NCBI GenBank assembly: GCA_017562135.1
Contig: QEYB01000625.1
Span: forward strand, 372,001 to 436,000
Length of the DNA stretch: 64,000 bases
Reading direction: 5' to 3'
Origin: Dipylidium caninum
Taxonomy: Eukaryota > Platyhelminthes > Cestoda > Cyclophyllidea > Dipylidiidae
Shown here: positions 25,601-38,274 of the stretch, in pieces
Position numbering within the stretch: the first letter of the stretch is position 1
Layout: each line of letters opens with the position of its first letter
Position numbers and translations under genes: made by a program
The notes under the pieces: model-generated
What the model saw: only the letters and a program-made list of their open reading frames with translations
Told to the model about the DNA's origin: nothing
Databases searched by the model: none

Positions 25601-28600
25601 TTTAGCTGTAATGTCATTTAGAGGACTACCACTTCGAAATTGTCACTGTTATTTATCGCATTAGACAATTTCTACACAAGTAATTGAAAAGGAATAATTT
25701 TAAAGAAATGAAATTCACCTGTTATATTTAATTTTTTAACTCCCAAATAATGTTTGAGAGGTATTAACATGGAATGGACTTAAACCACTCAACTATTTCG
25801 TTTAATAATCGGTCAAATCGGAGCTCTCTTCGTATTTACCGTGATGAGTCAAATTCGCCATCGATTGTCTCGTCATCACCATACCTACAGAATTTGTCTT
25901 TAGTTTTTTGTACCGCTTAACATGGTCTTTTCAAAATAGGTTTGGAAAAGGATGGTCTCAACTGTGGGCACCATTGGTGTACACCCTACTGCCTTTCCAT
26001 GGAACGTTTATTCTATTCAAATGATATTTTGCTAGCACAAATAGAGACACCATCGACGTATCATGTTGTGTTAGCCTTAAATCGCATTTTGTAAATGTAA
26101 GTAGGTGGTTACGATTTCGGATTTTGCTCAAAGTTGATGCGTTCAGCCGGATTTTTTGGGCTATTGAAGGTCAGAAGCGACATTTACCCCTTAGTTTCCT
26201 TATACCTACGTTGCACTGTTGTACTTTGAAGCCCGAACAATGCCAGTTTGACTTAAACACAACCCTCATTAAGTAGAATCTTAAAGAAGTGCCCGACACT
26301 GTCACATGCTATCCTTTATGTGGCACCACCGATTTCGTCACCGTTTATGACCTTGTGCCTTTATGATTTTGTGTTTGTGTCCTGGTGAAATTCCCTAAGA
26401 CCACGTCCTTCCCTCCTTAGTATATCTTCCTCTCCTGTGCCTCATTTTTCCGCTTTCTCAGTCAGTACTCAATTGCTTATCTTTACTGTCGCGTACGATC
26501 ATCACGAGTCTCGAATTTTTGATTGTTTATCTTACCCGATTTTCTCCGTGCCAGGTGTTCTTGTTGAGTTAATGGCACTGCATCTTTTTCGTGATCTTAA
26601 TATGTTATAAATCTTCAAGTGAAGAAGGCATACGAGTTGAAAAAATTGCCAACACTACGTCACCACTCCTCCTTCGTGTTCTCATAACTCGGTCCAGAGT
26701 AAGGCTCCTGTCAGTGCCCACTAATGCCTCAAGGTTTTCTTGTCAATCCTTTGGTTTACTCTTCAGCGCTCTCTCTAAATGTGTTTTCGAAAAATGTCAT
26801 ATATCTTAGTTTAAAAAATATCATCCGTTCTCACCTAAGTTTCCGTCTCACTATTGGGGACCTTTTTTTCTCACGACAGGGTTCGCATGATTCCTTTTGA
26901 TTTTCCAGCGTCTGTCCTAAATTGCATTATCTTAGCCCATCATTTGACTCCTCGAACTGTCGAGAAAGTACTTTAATCATTCGTTTCACAAAATTTTAGT
27001 ATGAAAGTCAAATTGTTTAATCGTGATGTCCATAACACACGAACTTGGTAATGTAGGAAAAGCTGAGTGGGCAAGATAGGAGACTATGGTTTTTGACTCT
27101 TAGAATCGCCAGAACGTAATCGCTGTACTATGCTTGTTAAAATGCTTCACGGAATCCACGCCACTAATGCATCGAAAATTGTTAGAAGTGCCTTGACGCT
27201 GCAAATTAATCCCCTTTCCAGGGGCGTGGGGTAGAATTTCACACTTTCATTGCATTGCAGAGGGCTTTGATGAGGACCTCCCAGTCACTTCGTATCCTGC
27301 TTTCTCTAATTTTACCAGTAAATTAATGCTCTGCTCCACATCAGGTCATTGGCAATCTTTAAACATTACTCCTTCCTTTCTACAGCAATGTCAGTGCTAA
27401 GATTACTGTTACATTGCTCGCGATGACACATTCCACTTGAGTTGACAATTCGTCATGTTACGGGGTGTACTTCGTTTTGATATTAGCTTTCAAAACGTAT
27501 TAGCCGTTCTAACATTAACGATTGGGGAAGTCAGAATAAAAGTGGTCAACCTCTCAATTGGGATGTATAAGTTGTCTACTGAGTACTATATAAAGGAAGA
27601 ACAAGCCAGTGGAATAAATAGGTGTTTCGGACTGATAAGTAAGTATTCAAGGGTGGGCTGAAGGAGGGCATGGGCCCAGGACGGGTTCGTGAAGGAGTTT
27701 CATGACCAAAAACGGGAGATTGTTTAAATAAGGTTAGGAACATCCTAAAAAAACTCTATTTCTATAATTTATTCATACTCCTATATTGACACTTTAGGCT
27801 ACTTATTTCCACTACTCTTTGGTTACCACTTATGTCTGCTTATTCTTAACTTATATTTGCACTTCGTTCTTCAAACAAATTAATTATATTCGCCTTCAGA
27901 ATCGTCGTTTCTCCTTTTATAATGGTACTTCATGTTTTTCCTTCTCCTCCTGTTGAGGTAAGATCACTTAGTTCAGAATTTCCGGATCACTTGCTTTTAC
28001 CGCTCCCCTCTATTGCTGCCTACTTTGGCGTTTTTCTCTCTTTAATAAATTAACTAAACGTTACGGCGTAGAGTCAACCAGGCCGTCCGTTTCCTAAGCC
28101 TGTCAAAGTGAAGTTGACGACGTTAAACAGTTAGAAATTTTTTTATTGCTTCATAGAGGTAGGTAGAAACTTGAGTTTACTGGAGATCTCAAAATCAACT
28201 CTCGTGATCACAATGACCTCAAGCAATTTGACCTGGTGGTACTAGATTGATTGTAATCCCAGTTCTCTAAGGGACTGATTGACGCCTAATTTGTGCGACA
28301 TTGGTGACGAGAGAGCTAGGGTGGGACCGGACATTTCATGATTGGCGGATTATCGCGTCATTTCTTCATACTTGTAATACGTTTTTTCCCTGCCAACATT
28401 TTGTGCTCCTTTACTTGCAGCGCATTGTGAATGTGTACAGGGGAGCGAAACGACGATATGCCACTTCATAATCCATTGGAGGTGTGGTTATGGGTTCTTG
28501 AGTCTACACATATTAGCGATGTGATATCATCGTCTCATTTTATTCACTTTTGGTATTTGAAGTTGCAGCAAACTGTCCCTCTAAGACATTAATTGGCTCC

Positions 28601-31600
28601 TTAATTTGGAATGAACAGTTAGATTAGTCCCAGGTTTGTTGTTCAGTAACACCGACAATAGAGCCGATCCGGTCGCTTGCGTAATGAAACATCTGATGCA
28701 GTAAGTTAGGCAGTTGTATTGCTCAATTTTTCTAAGTGAAATAAAATGTCTTGCATAGTCGCCTTGATGCATTCTAGTCATTATTGGCCCATTCAGTTGT
28801 CTGACAAAACTTAGATCAGGTCTAGCTTGTTTAGCATTTCACTTCAACGGGCTCAGCACCAGGGCTGCATAGACTAATTCGTGTTGTTGTAAAGGAAAGC
28901 GGCATTTGCCCGACAACTTTTCCACAAGCGTTATTGGAGCATACTACTAGAGGCTTCGACGTGCCTTGCGAATATTAATGACACTTTTGTATTAAATCAA
29001 ACTACTTCTTAGTGTGGATAAAAGTGATGGGTTAGTTTGCTCATAAGGAAATTAACAGTGTGCCAATTTTTACCTTTACTGTTGTCATATGTCAGTGTAA
29101 GTTAAGCGCAAGTAAAATTGGGAGAAAATCGCGTTTAAGGAATTAATGAGGTTTGCACGACATCTGTACGGCATAAAGTCGCTAGAGTCGGACAGTTTGA
29201 GATAAACGCATTGATGGTTGGGTGGGCGGCAGAATCAAAAACTGTGAAAGACGCGTGGGTGGCTGGATAAATACCGATGAAGCATTCAATTGGCCACATA
29301 TGAAGTTCTAGTCATGTTATAGGGAGATTATTCGGAAAGAAGAGTGATCTGGTTAATTTTACCTTTGCGTTCCCCAGGCTCTTCGTCACGTTAGTCGGGA
29401 TCGTCTCACTCTTTTGGTCTGCATCACCACCTTCCTCTCCTACTTACCTGAAGCCGGTGAATACTCCTGTTTCTTCGTTTATCTCCGACTGGTAAGTTTT
29501 TCACGTGCATCCCTCGTTTACTCAGTTACAATGCCCCTAAACTCCCATTAAAAGGGTCCTTCTTTAAGGGCCATTTTATGTAGTCGCGGATTATATGACC
29601 TTAACGACGCGGTAGTTCGACTGTCATTAAAACATAATTTGCTGATGAAAAGTTACTAGGTGGTAGTATTTTGCTGCATTTTTTACCAACACGTGAATAA
29701 GGTCTGCGACAAATACTTTGCTTCTTTCCGTACTTCCCACTATACAATCGGCATAATTCTTCTTTTTCCTTCAGACTTTCAAAGACCTTCAATTTGACTA
29801 ATATTTTGCCTCTTCGTCGTTCAAAATTCCCCTTGTTTACATTGCGAATGTGGCACCATCTTGTCATTTATTACCTGTTGACGAGACTGGACCGCTTTCA
29901 CCTTTTTGAAGTTTTAACATGCATAATTGACGTCAAATCGGGGTTTGTAGGATTTCCGAGTGCCAAGGGAGAGCGTAGTTCAACAAGTTAAAATGGTATT
30001 TTGTCTACTGCCGCGTTTTTGTATCCACTTATCTGATCACTGTTTAACTGACCATTTGTTAATGTAATCGTGTCCTTCCACGGTAGCAGACATGCTTCGC
30101 TTAGTTATCGCTACCGGTTGGAACTGCCATACGATATATTCATTGAGGCCCGGATTAGAGGGTATTTACAAATTTACCAGTGAGTAACTTTCTAGTTTTC
30201 ACTCATTGACGAGAGAATTGTGACATTGTGTTGCGGGCTTTAAGGGAAAGAGATAAAAAAATCGAGTTTTTAACGTTGCCACCAGTCGGTAGAATGCTTT
30301 CCTAACACGTTTTTGTGGAAATTTTGTGTATCTCGACGTTTCTTCAATTCTAGAATGCAGGATCATGTTCCATCGTGTCCAAATTTCATTCTCATGATCT
30401 TCTTTTGACCTCATTATCTCTGAAATTTAGGCTTTATCCAATCATATGTTCATCCTAACAGAGGTTTATTGACGAATGCATGGTTTTTATTCTCTAATAT
30501 GAGAACATTATCAAAAACATCGCTGTTCTCTCGCCGATTTTCGCGCCTTGATGAGAGTTTTTTCTCTTTGCATGAGAAGATCGAGAAAGACCAAAATTTA
30601 TCCCCTCTAAAGGCGTAATCGACCTTTTGGAATGGCATTATTCACCTTCTCTTTTGTCTTTTTAACCACCTAGGTGATCGGATTTAGCGAGGAGAACGTG
30701 GCTCTATTCATTGCCATCTGCGGTCTCTTCTCTTGCATCGCTCAGGTTAGTTACTCCCGATACTCATAAATATTTATTTTCACTGGCGTCAATTTCCTAT
30801 TAACACTTTTAAGTTTGTGAAAAAAAGGACCAGAGCTTTTTCCACCCATTCTTCTTTACTTGTCTACCGGCCAGGGAGCAACTAAACAGATTTCGAGTGA
30901 AAAGCTCACTTGGCCGCCATGGCTTCGTGGCCCTCCGATGTCTCATGCACGAGGTGACATTGTGAAAAACACGTCTGTTTGATAGCTCAGCAAATAGTAT
31001 TGTTTTCTCAACTCATCTCCCGAGTACCCATGGCTTTTGTATCCATATGTACTCATCTGCCTCTTGCGCCGCATCCTCACCCCATTAGATGTATCCTGCA
31101 CCGTGGGCTGTTATGATCGCGTCATGGCGTCAATCGCCTTATTTCATCACGGTGGCCGTACGCATAGCCAAATGAAGTCTCGTGGTGGTTGATTTTTACA
31201 TCAGGACGGAGTGTTTATACCACGATAAGCGTAATGTTTATATTTCATCACCCGCATTAGTCTCATTTTTTCACATGTGACGACCGAATTTATTTTTATT
31301 TATGCGTAAAAAGTACCGATTTTGTGGTGAAACTTGGAGTCATTTCCTCTAGGTTTGCTATTGCCTTACTCAGTACTTCTATCAATTTTCGATCAACTTG
31401 TAGTGATCTTTCCGGTTTACACTTTCCACCCAGGTAGAATTAAGCCTGGAGTTATATGGGTTGGGAAATATCCGTTTTGTGTATCAAAATCCGCAAACGG
31501 GAATGCACGTAACTGTCAAAACCCCAAAGGCTACGGGGTTACAAATGAAACAATCCATGTTGGGATTGAGGCAAACGTAAGATAAGTAGGACAGAATGGA

Positions 31601-34058
31601 CTGCATGACCTTACGGCAACTAACTGCTAAGTGTGGTCCACAGTGCCACGTTTTCCCTACGCTCTTAATCCAGATATGTACTTTTTACCAGACCAAGCTC
31701 CGGTCCCGATAAATAAGTATAAGGAAATCTTTCGAAAGAGAAGATGAGTAAGGCAAAAGAGACAATACTGTTTTGGACACGAGTGCATTGTATCTTAACG
31801 CGTCTGAGGTTGCAGCTTAACTATCAACAAGGCGGAGTGTTGAGAGGATGTCACTTCAGTCTACTTCGTTACTACTCTTTCTCTATCGCATGAACCCCTA
31901 CTCAACTGAATGTTTTGTGGCCTCAGTTGCTAGAGCCCTAGTGCTAAAACATCGCCAAATGCCCTCCTTCTTTCATCGTGCCTGTTAATTTGACCCCAAA
32001 TTAATACCACCTCATTGGTCGACTGACCATCTGCTCGCCAGTAACACGGGAGATGTCGAAACGCAGGCCAAATTTGTACCCAAATGCGCAAGCAGAGGTG
32101 ATCAGAATAATTTAAGTATCCTATACTTGACGGTTTCTACACCGAGAAAAAAAATCAAAAATAAGGAGTCACGAGGCACGCAAAACCTCTTCCTTTAATA
32201 AGCAGCGGTCGAGACCCATAGTTACACACCTTTTAAAAGGCGTGCTTTCGGACCTATTCCTCTTTTCGGTGGCGCAAGTCATCGCAACCCCACATCAATA
32301 AGACCCCATTGTTAGATCGGCCATTCACTCTACCAAAGACCCTCTTCATTTTGCGTACGTGAGGGCTTTTGCACGTGGAAAGGAGAGCGAGGGTGGCTAT
32401 CTTCATCCACGTAAGCGAGACATGTGGGCATTTCTGTTGACTGCGTCTCAATTTGGCCCTTTATTTTGTCTGCAGAAATTGCTCGCGTGTCTGTGGAGAA
32501 GGAAATGTGAACTGTGGCCACCGGGCTGATGTCCACTGGGACGCAAAACACAATAATTGTGGTAGCGAGCATTGGGGAGAGGCTAGTAAGACAGAGTCTG
32601 GCTTCATGCTGGTAGAAAGGCATTGGAGGAGGTTGTTGGTGGGATAAACAGTGCGAAACTTCTAAGGAGGTCTTATCGAGTGCTTCATTTCCATTCCTCG
32701 CCGCTGTTTGTTTGGTGGAGTGCGTTGGCTGGTGTTGAGTGAAGGTGGTGCAATTGGCGAGGTGGTCTGCAACCGAGACACCTATTCAATGAGAAAGGAG
32801 GGTGGACAGGATGGCAATTGTGTCAGCGGTAAACGGCCACTGACAAGAACACGGTGAACAGGTGTTGCGATGTTGTCCTGTAGACCTGCGGTCTGGGCTT
32901 GCTGATCTCGTGTCTGGGCGCGAAACACACAATCATAGTGGGACTGGCGTTCGAGGCGTGTCAACTGGCCATGTTCGGCTTCTTCAGTTCGGCGTGGATC
33001 CTGTGGTCGGCGGGATGTGTGGCGGGCTTAGGGAGCATCACGTACCCGGCCCTCTCTGCCTTCCTCTCCAACCACGTGAAATCGGACCAACAGGGTCTCA
33101 CTCAGGTAAGTCTCGTCCCCTCACACCTCAACTTGTCTAATCTGGTCTAACCTCCTCTCGAACCGCCTGTTTTCTCCATCCACTTCCTGCTTGGTCCTCT
33201 CCCTTCTTCCCTCCCTCCCTCTCCTTTCTTCCCTCCCTCCCTCTCCTCCTCCTTTTCCTCCTCCTCCTCCTCCTCCTCCTAGTACCACTACCAATACTAC
33301 TGCTAACACTGCTGCTAGTAGTACTGGTATTAGCAGTACTCCTACAACCACTCCCACTCATCCCACTGTCGTTACTGCCCCCATTGCCGTCACCACATCT
33401 CGCCTCCAAGTAGGTTTGACTAAAGGGGAACTCATGGTGAATGTTCACCTGTAGCCTCGAGGTCGTCTTACCACGAGGCTGCACTTCGCGGTGGTGTGAG
33501 TTTTGGCTACTCGCACCTTCCTCCACCGAGTGCTCAGTCGGCGCTAACCAGTGTTGGGAACGTGGGTGCCTTTCTTGGCAACAATGCTGCCATCTTATCA
33601 TTGTGTTTTCGTGCGCAACATCCGCTTAAATGCAGTCTTGTTCGAAGCCATCAAATCGGACTCATTGGAGGTCTGTAGGTCGTCAGATCATGAGGCAGCT
33701 GGTGAATGGGTGTAGTGCAACTCACCATGGTGGAATACCGGGGACGGAGGCGGAGGCGGAGGCGGGGACGGGACGGCGGACGAAGTCATGTGCAGGAGGA
33801 GTGAGAGGGCTGAGGCGGGGAGAGGAAGGCGGAAGGTGGAGCATAGAGCAGGGAGCATGGCGGATGAAGGGAGAGCACGTGGGTAAATGGATGCTTTTTT
33901 AAGGGAAGTCTTCAACGTGAAGTGCCTCTGCGAGGCCGCCCTACGAATTTCACCTCTTTCACATTGCAAACGCCTTGTCATTGTTGACTTATGAACGTAG
34001 GCAGTGTAGGTGGTGTAGAGTAGCCCCGTGGCTGCCTTCATGCCCACCTCGTAGCACG

Positions 34059-34089
<31 letters not shown>

Positions 34090-37000
34090 TGTCGTCTTGG
34101 GACGTGGTTCCTTCTCTCCCACTCAATGGTACTTTTTGTTACCTCGAACTCACCAACCGCAAAGTGAGTAGTTACAGAGCAGCAGTTGTGGGGAGCAAGT
34201 CGAGTCAATGCAAGAAGACATTGAGGAAGGTGAGAGGTGGTAGCATGAATGGAGGGACGTCGGTTCCATCATCAACCAATCGGATCACAATTTCTGTTCC
34301 ACTCGAAAGTGCACGTGCCTCACTTGTCATTTCTTTAGCGCTTTATACTCCTTTTCCTTTCTCCTTTCTTTCCCTTCTTCCTCTCTTGGCAGCCTGTGCT
34401 TTGCTGCAGCTCAATGGCCTGTGGAGTTGTGCGCTGAGTTGGTGAAGCGCTGGAATCACGGAATGAATGAATGAGAGCGAGAGGGAGTGAGAGGGTGGAA
34501 AATGTCGACTGACTTTATAATCTTGGTAGCACAATATTTTTAGCCATATTTTAACGCCATTTTTTGTGATTACCGAACCTTCCTCTTTGTGTTCGGCGGT
34601 TAATGACTTTCTGCGTAGTAGAAAATGCTTTCTTAAATCCCTCCTTGATATAACTCTACAATTTGTACACTGTGCTGACACATTAATGAGGTTTTCCTAA
34701 AGGAAACAATATGAATTTCTAGATACCCTTGCCTATAATCACCAGCTCTTCATATTCCATTAGGTAGAAAATATTAGGTTACTCTAGCGGAAAACCGATT
34801 TATATTGCATAGTCTCTCAGACAACTGGACGTTTACCCCGTTATTATCTCACTGCTTATCAAAAATGGGGCCTTTCCTCGACTACATAACCATCTGTTCT
34901 CAGTAAAAATCTTTCCCTTACAAACACTACACTCTCTTTCCTGCATGTGGGCTTGGAAATTAGCCTCTTCCTGCTCTTTTTCATCCATTCCGTCCGCCTT
35001 TTCATAGTGCCTTTTTTCGCCTCATAGGGCCTACTCACCGGAATCCGTGGTCTCTGTGGTGGTCTCGGTCCAGCTGTTTATGGATTTATCTTCTACATTT
35101 TCCAGGTGAGGCATCGCTACCCCTTTTATAACTATTGAAAACCATTTGATTGAATAGAGTTTGGAATTAGGCTACTACAAGCTTTTTTCTCCTATATTAC
35201 TGTGATTTCTTCTTTCTTGCTGGCTCTCTGAATGAGAGTAAATCCTAATTTTTTTCTCATTCGTCATGCAAATTGTACTGCCGCCATTTTACCATATTCT
35301 ATTTCCTATAACCTAAAATCACTTTGTTTTTGACGGAAATATGACGAAATTATCTTCGTCTGGGGCATCTCATCATATTTTTCAATTTGGCACTTTCATT
35401 CCATCCTGTGCGGAATCTGAAGTGCCCCTAACCCTTCACGGTTTGTGCAGGCAACAGATTTCTATTTGTGATTGTATCTTCGCGCTCAATTGGGCGTCAA
35501 CCAGAATCCTAGACGTAATGTGTTAAAAAGGAGGCTGCTCAGTGCTCCCTGGTCGACGCTTCTCATTATCGATGGTTAGTGGGACATTAGTATTTTGATG
35601 GATGCTTTTTGCCAATTCATTGAGCCTTTTGTAAAAATAACCAACATCTCTTTTACCACATTGGAAGTCATGATTGCATTTGAGGTCAAATGCACCCTTC
35701 GTATTACTTTGGTGAGATGACATGCTTTACACTCTCCCATTGTCTGTTTCATGGGAATTCCTTCGGGTGGGAGGTAGACTGACACTCAAACATGAATGAT
35801 GCTTGACAACCCGGGTATCTGTGGTTTTTATCCCCCTAAGTTTAGAGTAGTAGACGAGGGAAATGAGAACATAGATTTAACAAAACTAGTTTTCTCGACA
35901 GCATTGAAGTTGCTTTGCCAAGATCTAACTCTTTCCTGGCGGCTGCATTCTTGATGCGCTCTGAATCACGAATGCTGCTTTATTGCCTTTCTAGGTGGGC
36001 TAGTTTTGCATGCATTGTATCTCCGTGACTTATTTTTTTTGCACGAATGTGTCTGGACACGTGGATACTGTTTGATTCTTTCCGCCTGAATTGTAATTTA
36101 CTCTTACTTTTTTGCCGAAAATCTAAAAGTATTCCCTCACCTTTCGCGTATTCCTATGCCTACGAGCCCCAGATTCATCTGCAAAGGTCTCAGTAAAGAC
36201 TCAAGTGTCGACGGTCCACAGAAATTAAGCGCCCCATATTGAGTTGTCTGCATAAATTGCTAACGTTCGGCCATTCTCTTGCCTGTGATAATTTCGTCCG
36301 ACAGCACTTTGTTAGAGGCTGTGACGAGGGACTTGGGCCACCTCCATTGTCTTAGCTACTTGACTGAAACGCCCACTAGTTTGTTGGGTAATTTTCAGCC
36401 ACAAGTCTGACCGCTTGAAGCCTATCTCTGACTAAGAAGTTTCCTCTCGAGCGAGAGTCAAAGGCACATACACCTTACTTTTGATGATTTTACCACGACC
36501 GCTGCTAGTTTCTTACGATTGTCACCCCGAAACGTTTTTGTAACATCAGATGCGTTTTGCGCAGTAGAACGTTCTTTTAATCCAAACTTCATCGACTGTC
36601 CTCATCAAGGTCAACTTGCGTCTTAAATTGCTGACATCGAAGCCATTGAAAATTTCGGATTTCCTTTCACAAATACATTTTTTAGGCCATAACGAATTTT
36701 ATGGCGTTGACGCCTAATTTTGTTTGTCGTTCCATCTCCGCCGCTGCTCCCATAGTCTCTGGGGCTAACGAAATTTGCTTCTTTCTTGGACCTCAAACTG
36801 TTTTTGGCTGGGTCATCGCAATCATCCCATGTCTGACTCAAATGAGATGTGGATAAGTCACCAAGCCAAAGCTTCTATTTTAACGCAACATGAGTCCGTT
36901 TCTCGTGAATGCCTTAGTTGGCTCTGTTTAAGCTATTCTTTTTTTCATCCATCTCGTCCTTACACTCTACCAGTGTCGATATCATTCTCATCCCCGTCGT

Positions 37001-38274
37001 AATTTCTTCTCAGACGCCTACAACTGTTCTATAAATGCCGCATTTTTTATTCCATCTGGAATATCCCTTAAATACTTCGCTTTGTAAAGAGTTTAATATA
37101 ACTTGATTCATTGCAGCCACTTTCTGAACGCCAGATTCGCAACCTTCTTTGTTAAGATTACAAAACTAGAGCCTTCTATCTCTTTATCAGGTGGATTTAA
37201 ATTATCAACCCTCGAATCAGCCTCCCCTGGATGATGTTCTCCCTCTAATGCAAAGGGAAGGGCTCTTGAATGAGGAAAACTCCCTCCATAGCCAGTTGCA
37301 ATCATTGTACCGGGTAATGGTCTTAGATATTGTTAAATCATACTTTTTAGTGATGTCTCTCTTTGCTTTAATTACTCCATTTCTCTCTAATAATGGAAAG
37401 CGGTTTCCTTTCCTTTTTTGTTTTTGTGTAGTCTTTACCTCCCCGATCAGCTTTTATTTAAAATTTCGGCCAAAATGGACATTCTCCTTTGACGGTTACG
37501 CGGAGGGGGTGTTAGCTTAGAATCCAATGGTACATATAAAGAAGAATCGAGTATTCCCCACCATCCTTGTCGCATTGACTCGTGGACACACTGGGAATGT
37601 GCATTAGCATATGTGGCTTTTGCAAAGAGGGGAGAAAATTAGATTACAAAGGGAGGAGGAGCTGTTCGTGTGCTAGAGGGGACGTAACATTGCTATATCC
37701 CATTCGCTCAACTGTTACAACTAGTAACATTGTGGATCCGTAGATTTTGATACTATTAGGCACTGGTCAATTTTTTTCTAGACACGAAACCAATCGTTAC
37801 AACCCAAGGGGAGTGATTGTATGAACTGATAGACGAGATGTGATGAATGATTGTGATAGAGAGCATGGCGATAAAGAGAAATGAAGTTGGTGCCAAACGA
37901 AAGTGATATAGACTGAGAATTTCTCTTCTGTACAGAAAGGTAGGGGCGATTGACGGAGATTACCACAACTGCGATCCTCCTTCTAGACCTTCATTCCGGG
38001 TCCGCCTTTCGCATTTGGCGCATTTCTCGCCCTCTCAGCCATTGCAGTAGCAGTCTTCATTCCGGACGACCGCACCTACCTCAGTCTGCCTACTTCCGGA
38101 TTTGACTCGGGTGGCGTTAAATCACGTCGAAGAGGTCGAGGGATGAGCTTGAACACAGATAACTCCGCTACTCTCCTTCTTGCCTGTGACGAGGAGTCGG
38201 AGAGTTTCGGCCTCTCCGACCAGGAGGAGGAACACTCCTCTTCCAATTCAGTTTTTTGCTTCCACTGCCATTGA
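22606..38274 (+). CDS. MFSD14A: MFSD14/HIAT1-type major facilitator transporter
   Basis: Ten exons: 22606-22704 (putative), 22803-22895, 22935-23240, 24075-24413, 29378-29491, 30674-30745, 32884-33105, 35028-35105, 37191-37313 and 37987-38274 (TGA). All begin and end in phase 0. The total is about 577 residues, against 490 in human MFSD14A. Conserved blocks run in order: VYHAAVVIFLEFFAFGLLT (TM1), FLMNGLIQGVKGFLSFLSAP, the MFS signature GALSDIFGRK after TM2, AYGLVSATFAASL, FLSYLPEAGEYSCFF, SDQQGLTQ, GIRGLCGGLGPA.YGFIFY and IPGPPFAFGA in the last TM pair. The family is an orphan group of Golgi/endosomal transporters whose substrate is not settled. Residues after about 500 are a divergent acidic, Ser-rich cytosolic tail ending in a His/Cys cluster. 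Exon 1 (MFVSTKRSF...) rests on an ATG, an open frame, a strong GTAAGT donor and matching phase, without sequence similarity. Exon 6 (here exon seven of the list) has an inverted copy at 43338-43559. Confidence 0.93.
24414..29377 (+). other. 5 kb intron of the MFSD14 gene
   Basis: The largest intron of the transporter gene, T-rich on the sense strand. I find no exon, transposon coding remnant or strong repeat in it. Short frames on either strand look random. A minus-strand frame at 29601-29867 in the next intron likewise has no recognisable content. Confidence 0.55.
33197..33283 (+). repeat. polypyrimidine tract (CCT/CTTCC repeats)
   Basis: An almost pure C/T strand in units of CCCT, CTTCC and then CCT, about 90 nt downstream of an MFSD14 exon donor. 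It is followed (33284-33370) by ACT/ACC triplets. The inverted copy has the complementary GGA tract near 43190-43260, with different unit numbers. Homopurine-homopyrimidine tracts with mirror symmetry can adopt triplex structures; that is inference. Confidence 0.8.
34057..34097 (+). repeat. GTC microsatellite
   Basis: About 13 GTC/GTT triplets in a row inside the left duplication arm. In the right arm the matching site near 42405-42417 has only a few GAC units, so the repeat has expanded or contracted since duplication. Confidence 0.85.

Larger units (their letters stand above)
32127..34341 (+). repeat. left arm of a 2.2 kb inverted duplication
   Basis: This segment recurs in reverse complement at about 42141-44317. 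The left boundary lies near the string CTACACCGAG (32137-32146) and the right one shortly after TCTTTAGCG (34332-34340). The arm carries part of intron 6, one whole MFSD14 exon (32884-33105), and the start of the next intron with its pyrimidine-rich, ACT-rich and GTC microsatellites. Alignment by eye shows substitutions and many small indels in the non-coding parts, with most length change in the microsatellites. The exon differs at only four positions. Confidence 0.9.

Noticed and set aside
29601..30638. Minus-strand frames inside the MFSD14 intron
   Set aside because: Lys/Arg-rich translations of T-rich intron sequence without family similarity or splice continuity.
33121..33902. Gly-, Ser- and Arg-rich open frames near the transporter exon
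   Set aside because: They translate the CCT and related microsatellites and the GC-rich intron of the duplication arm; the true coding part ends at 33105.
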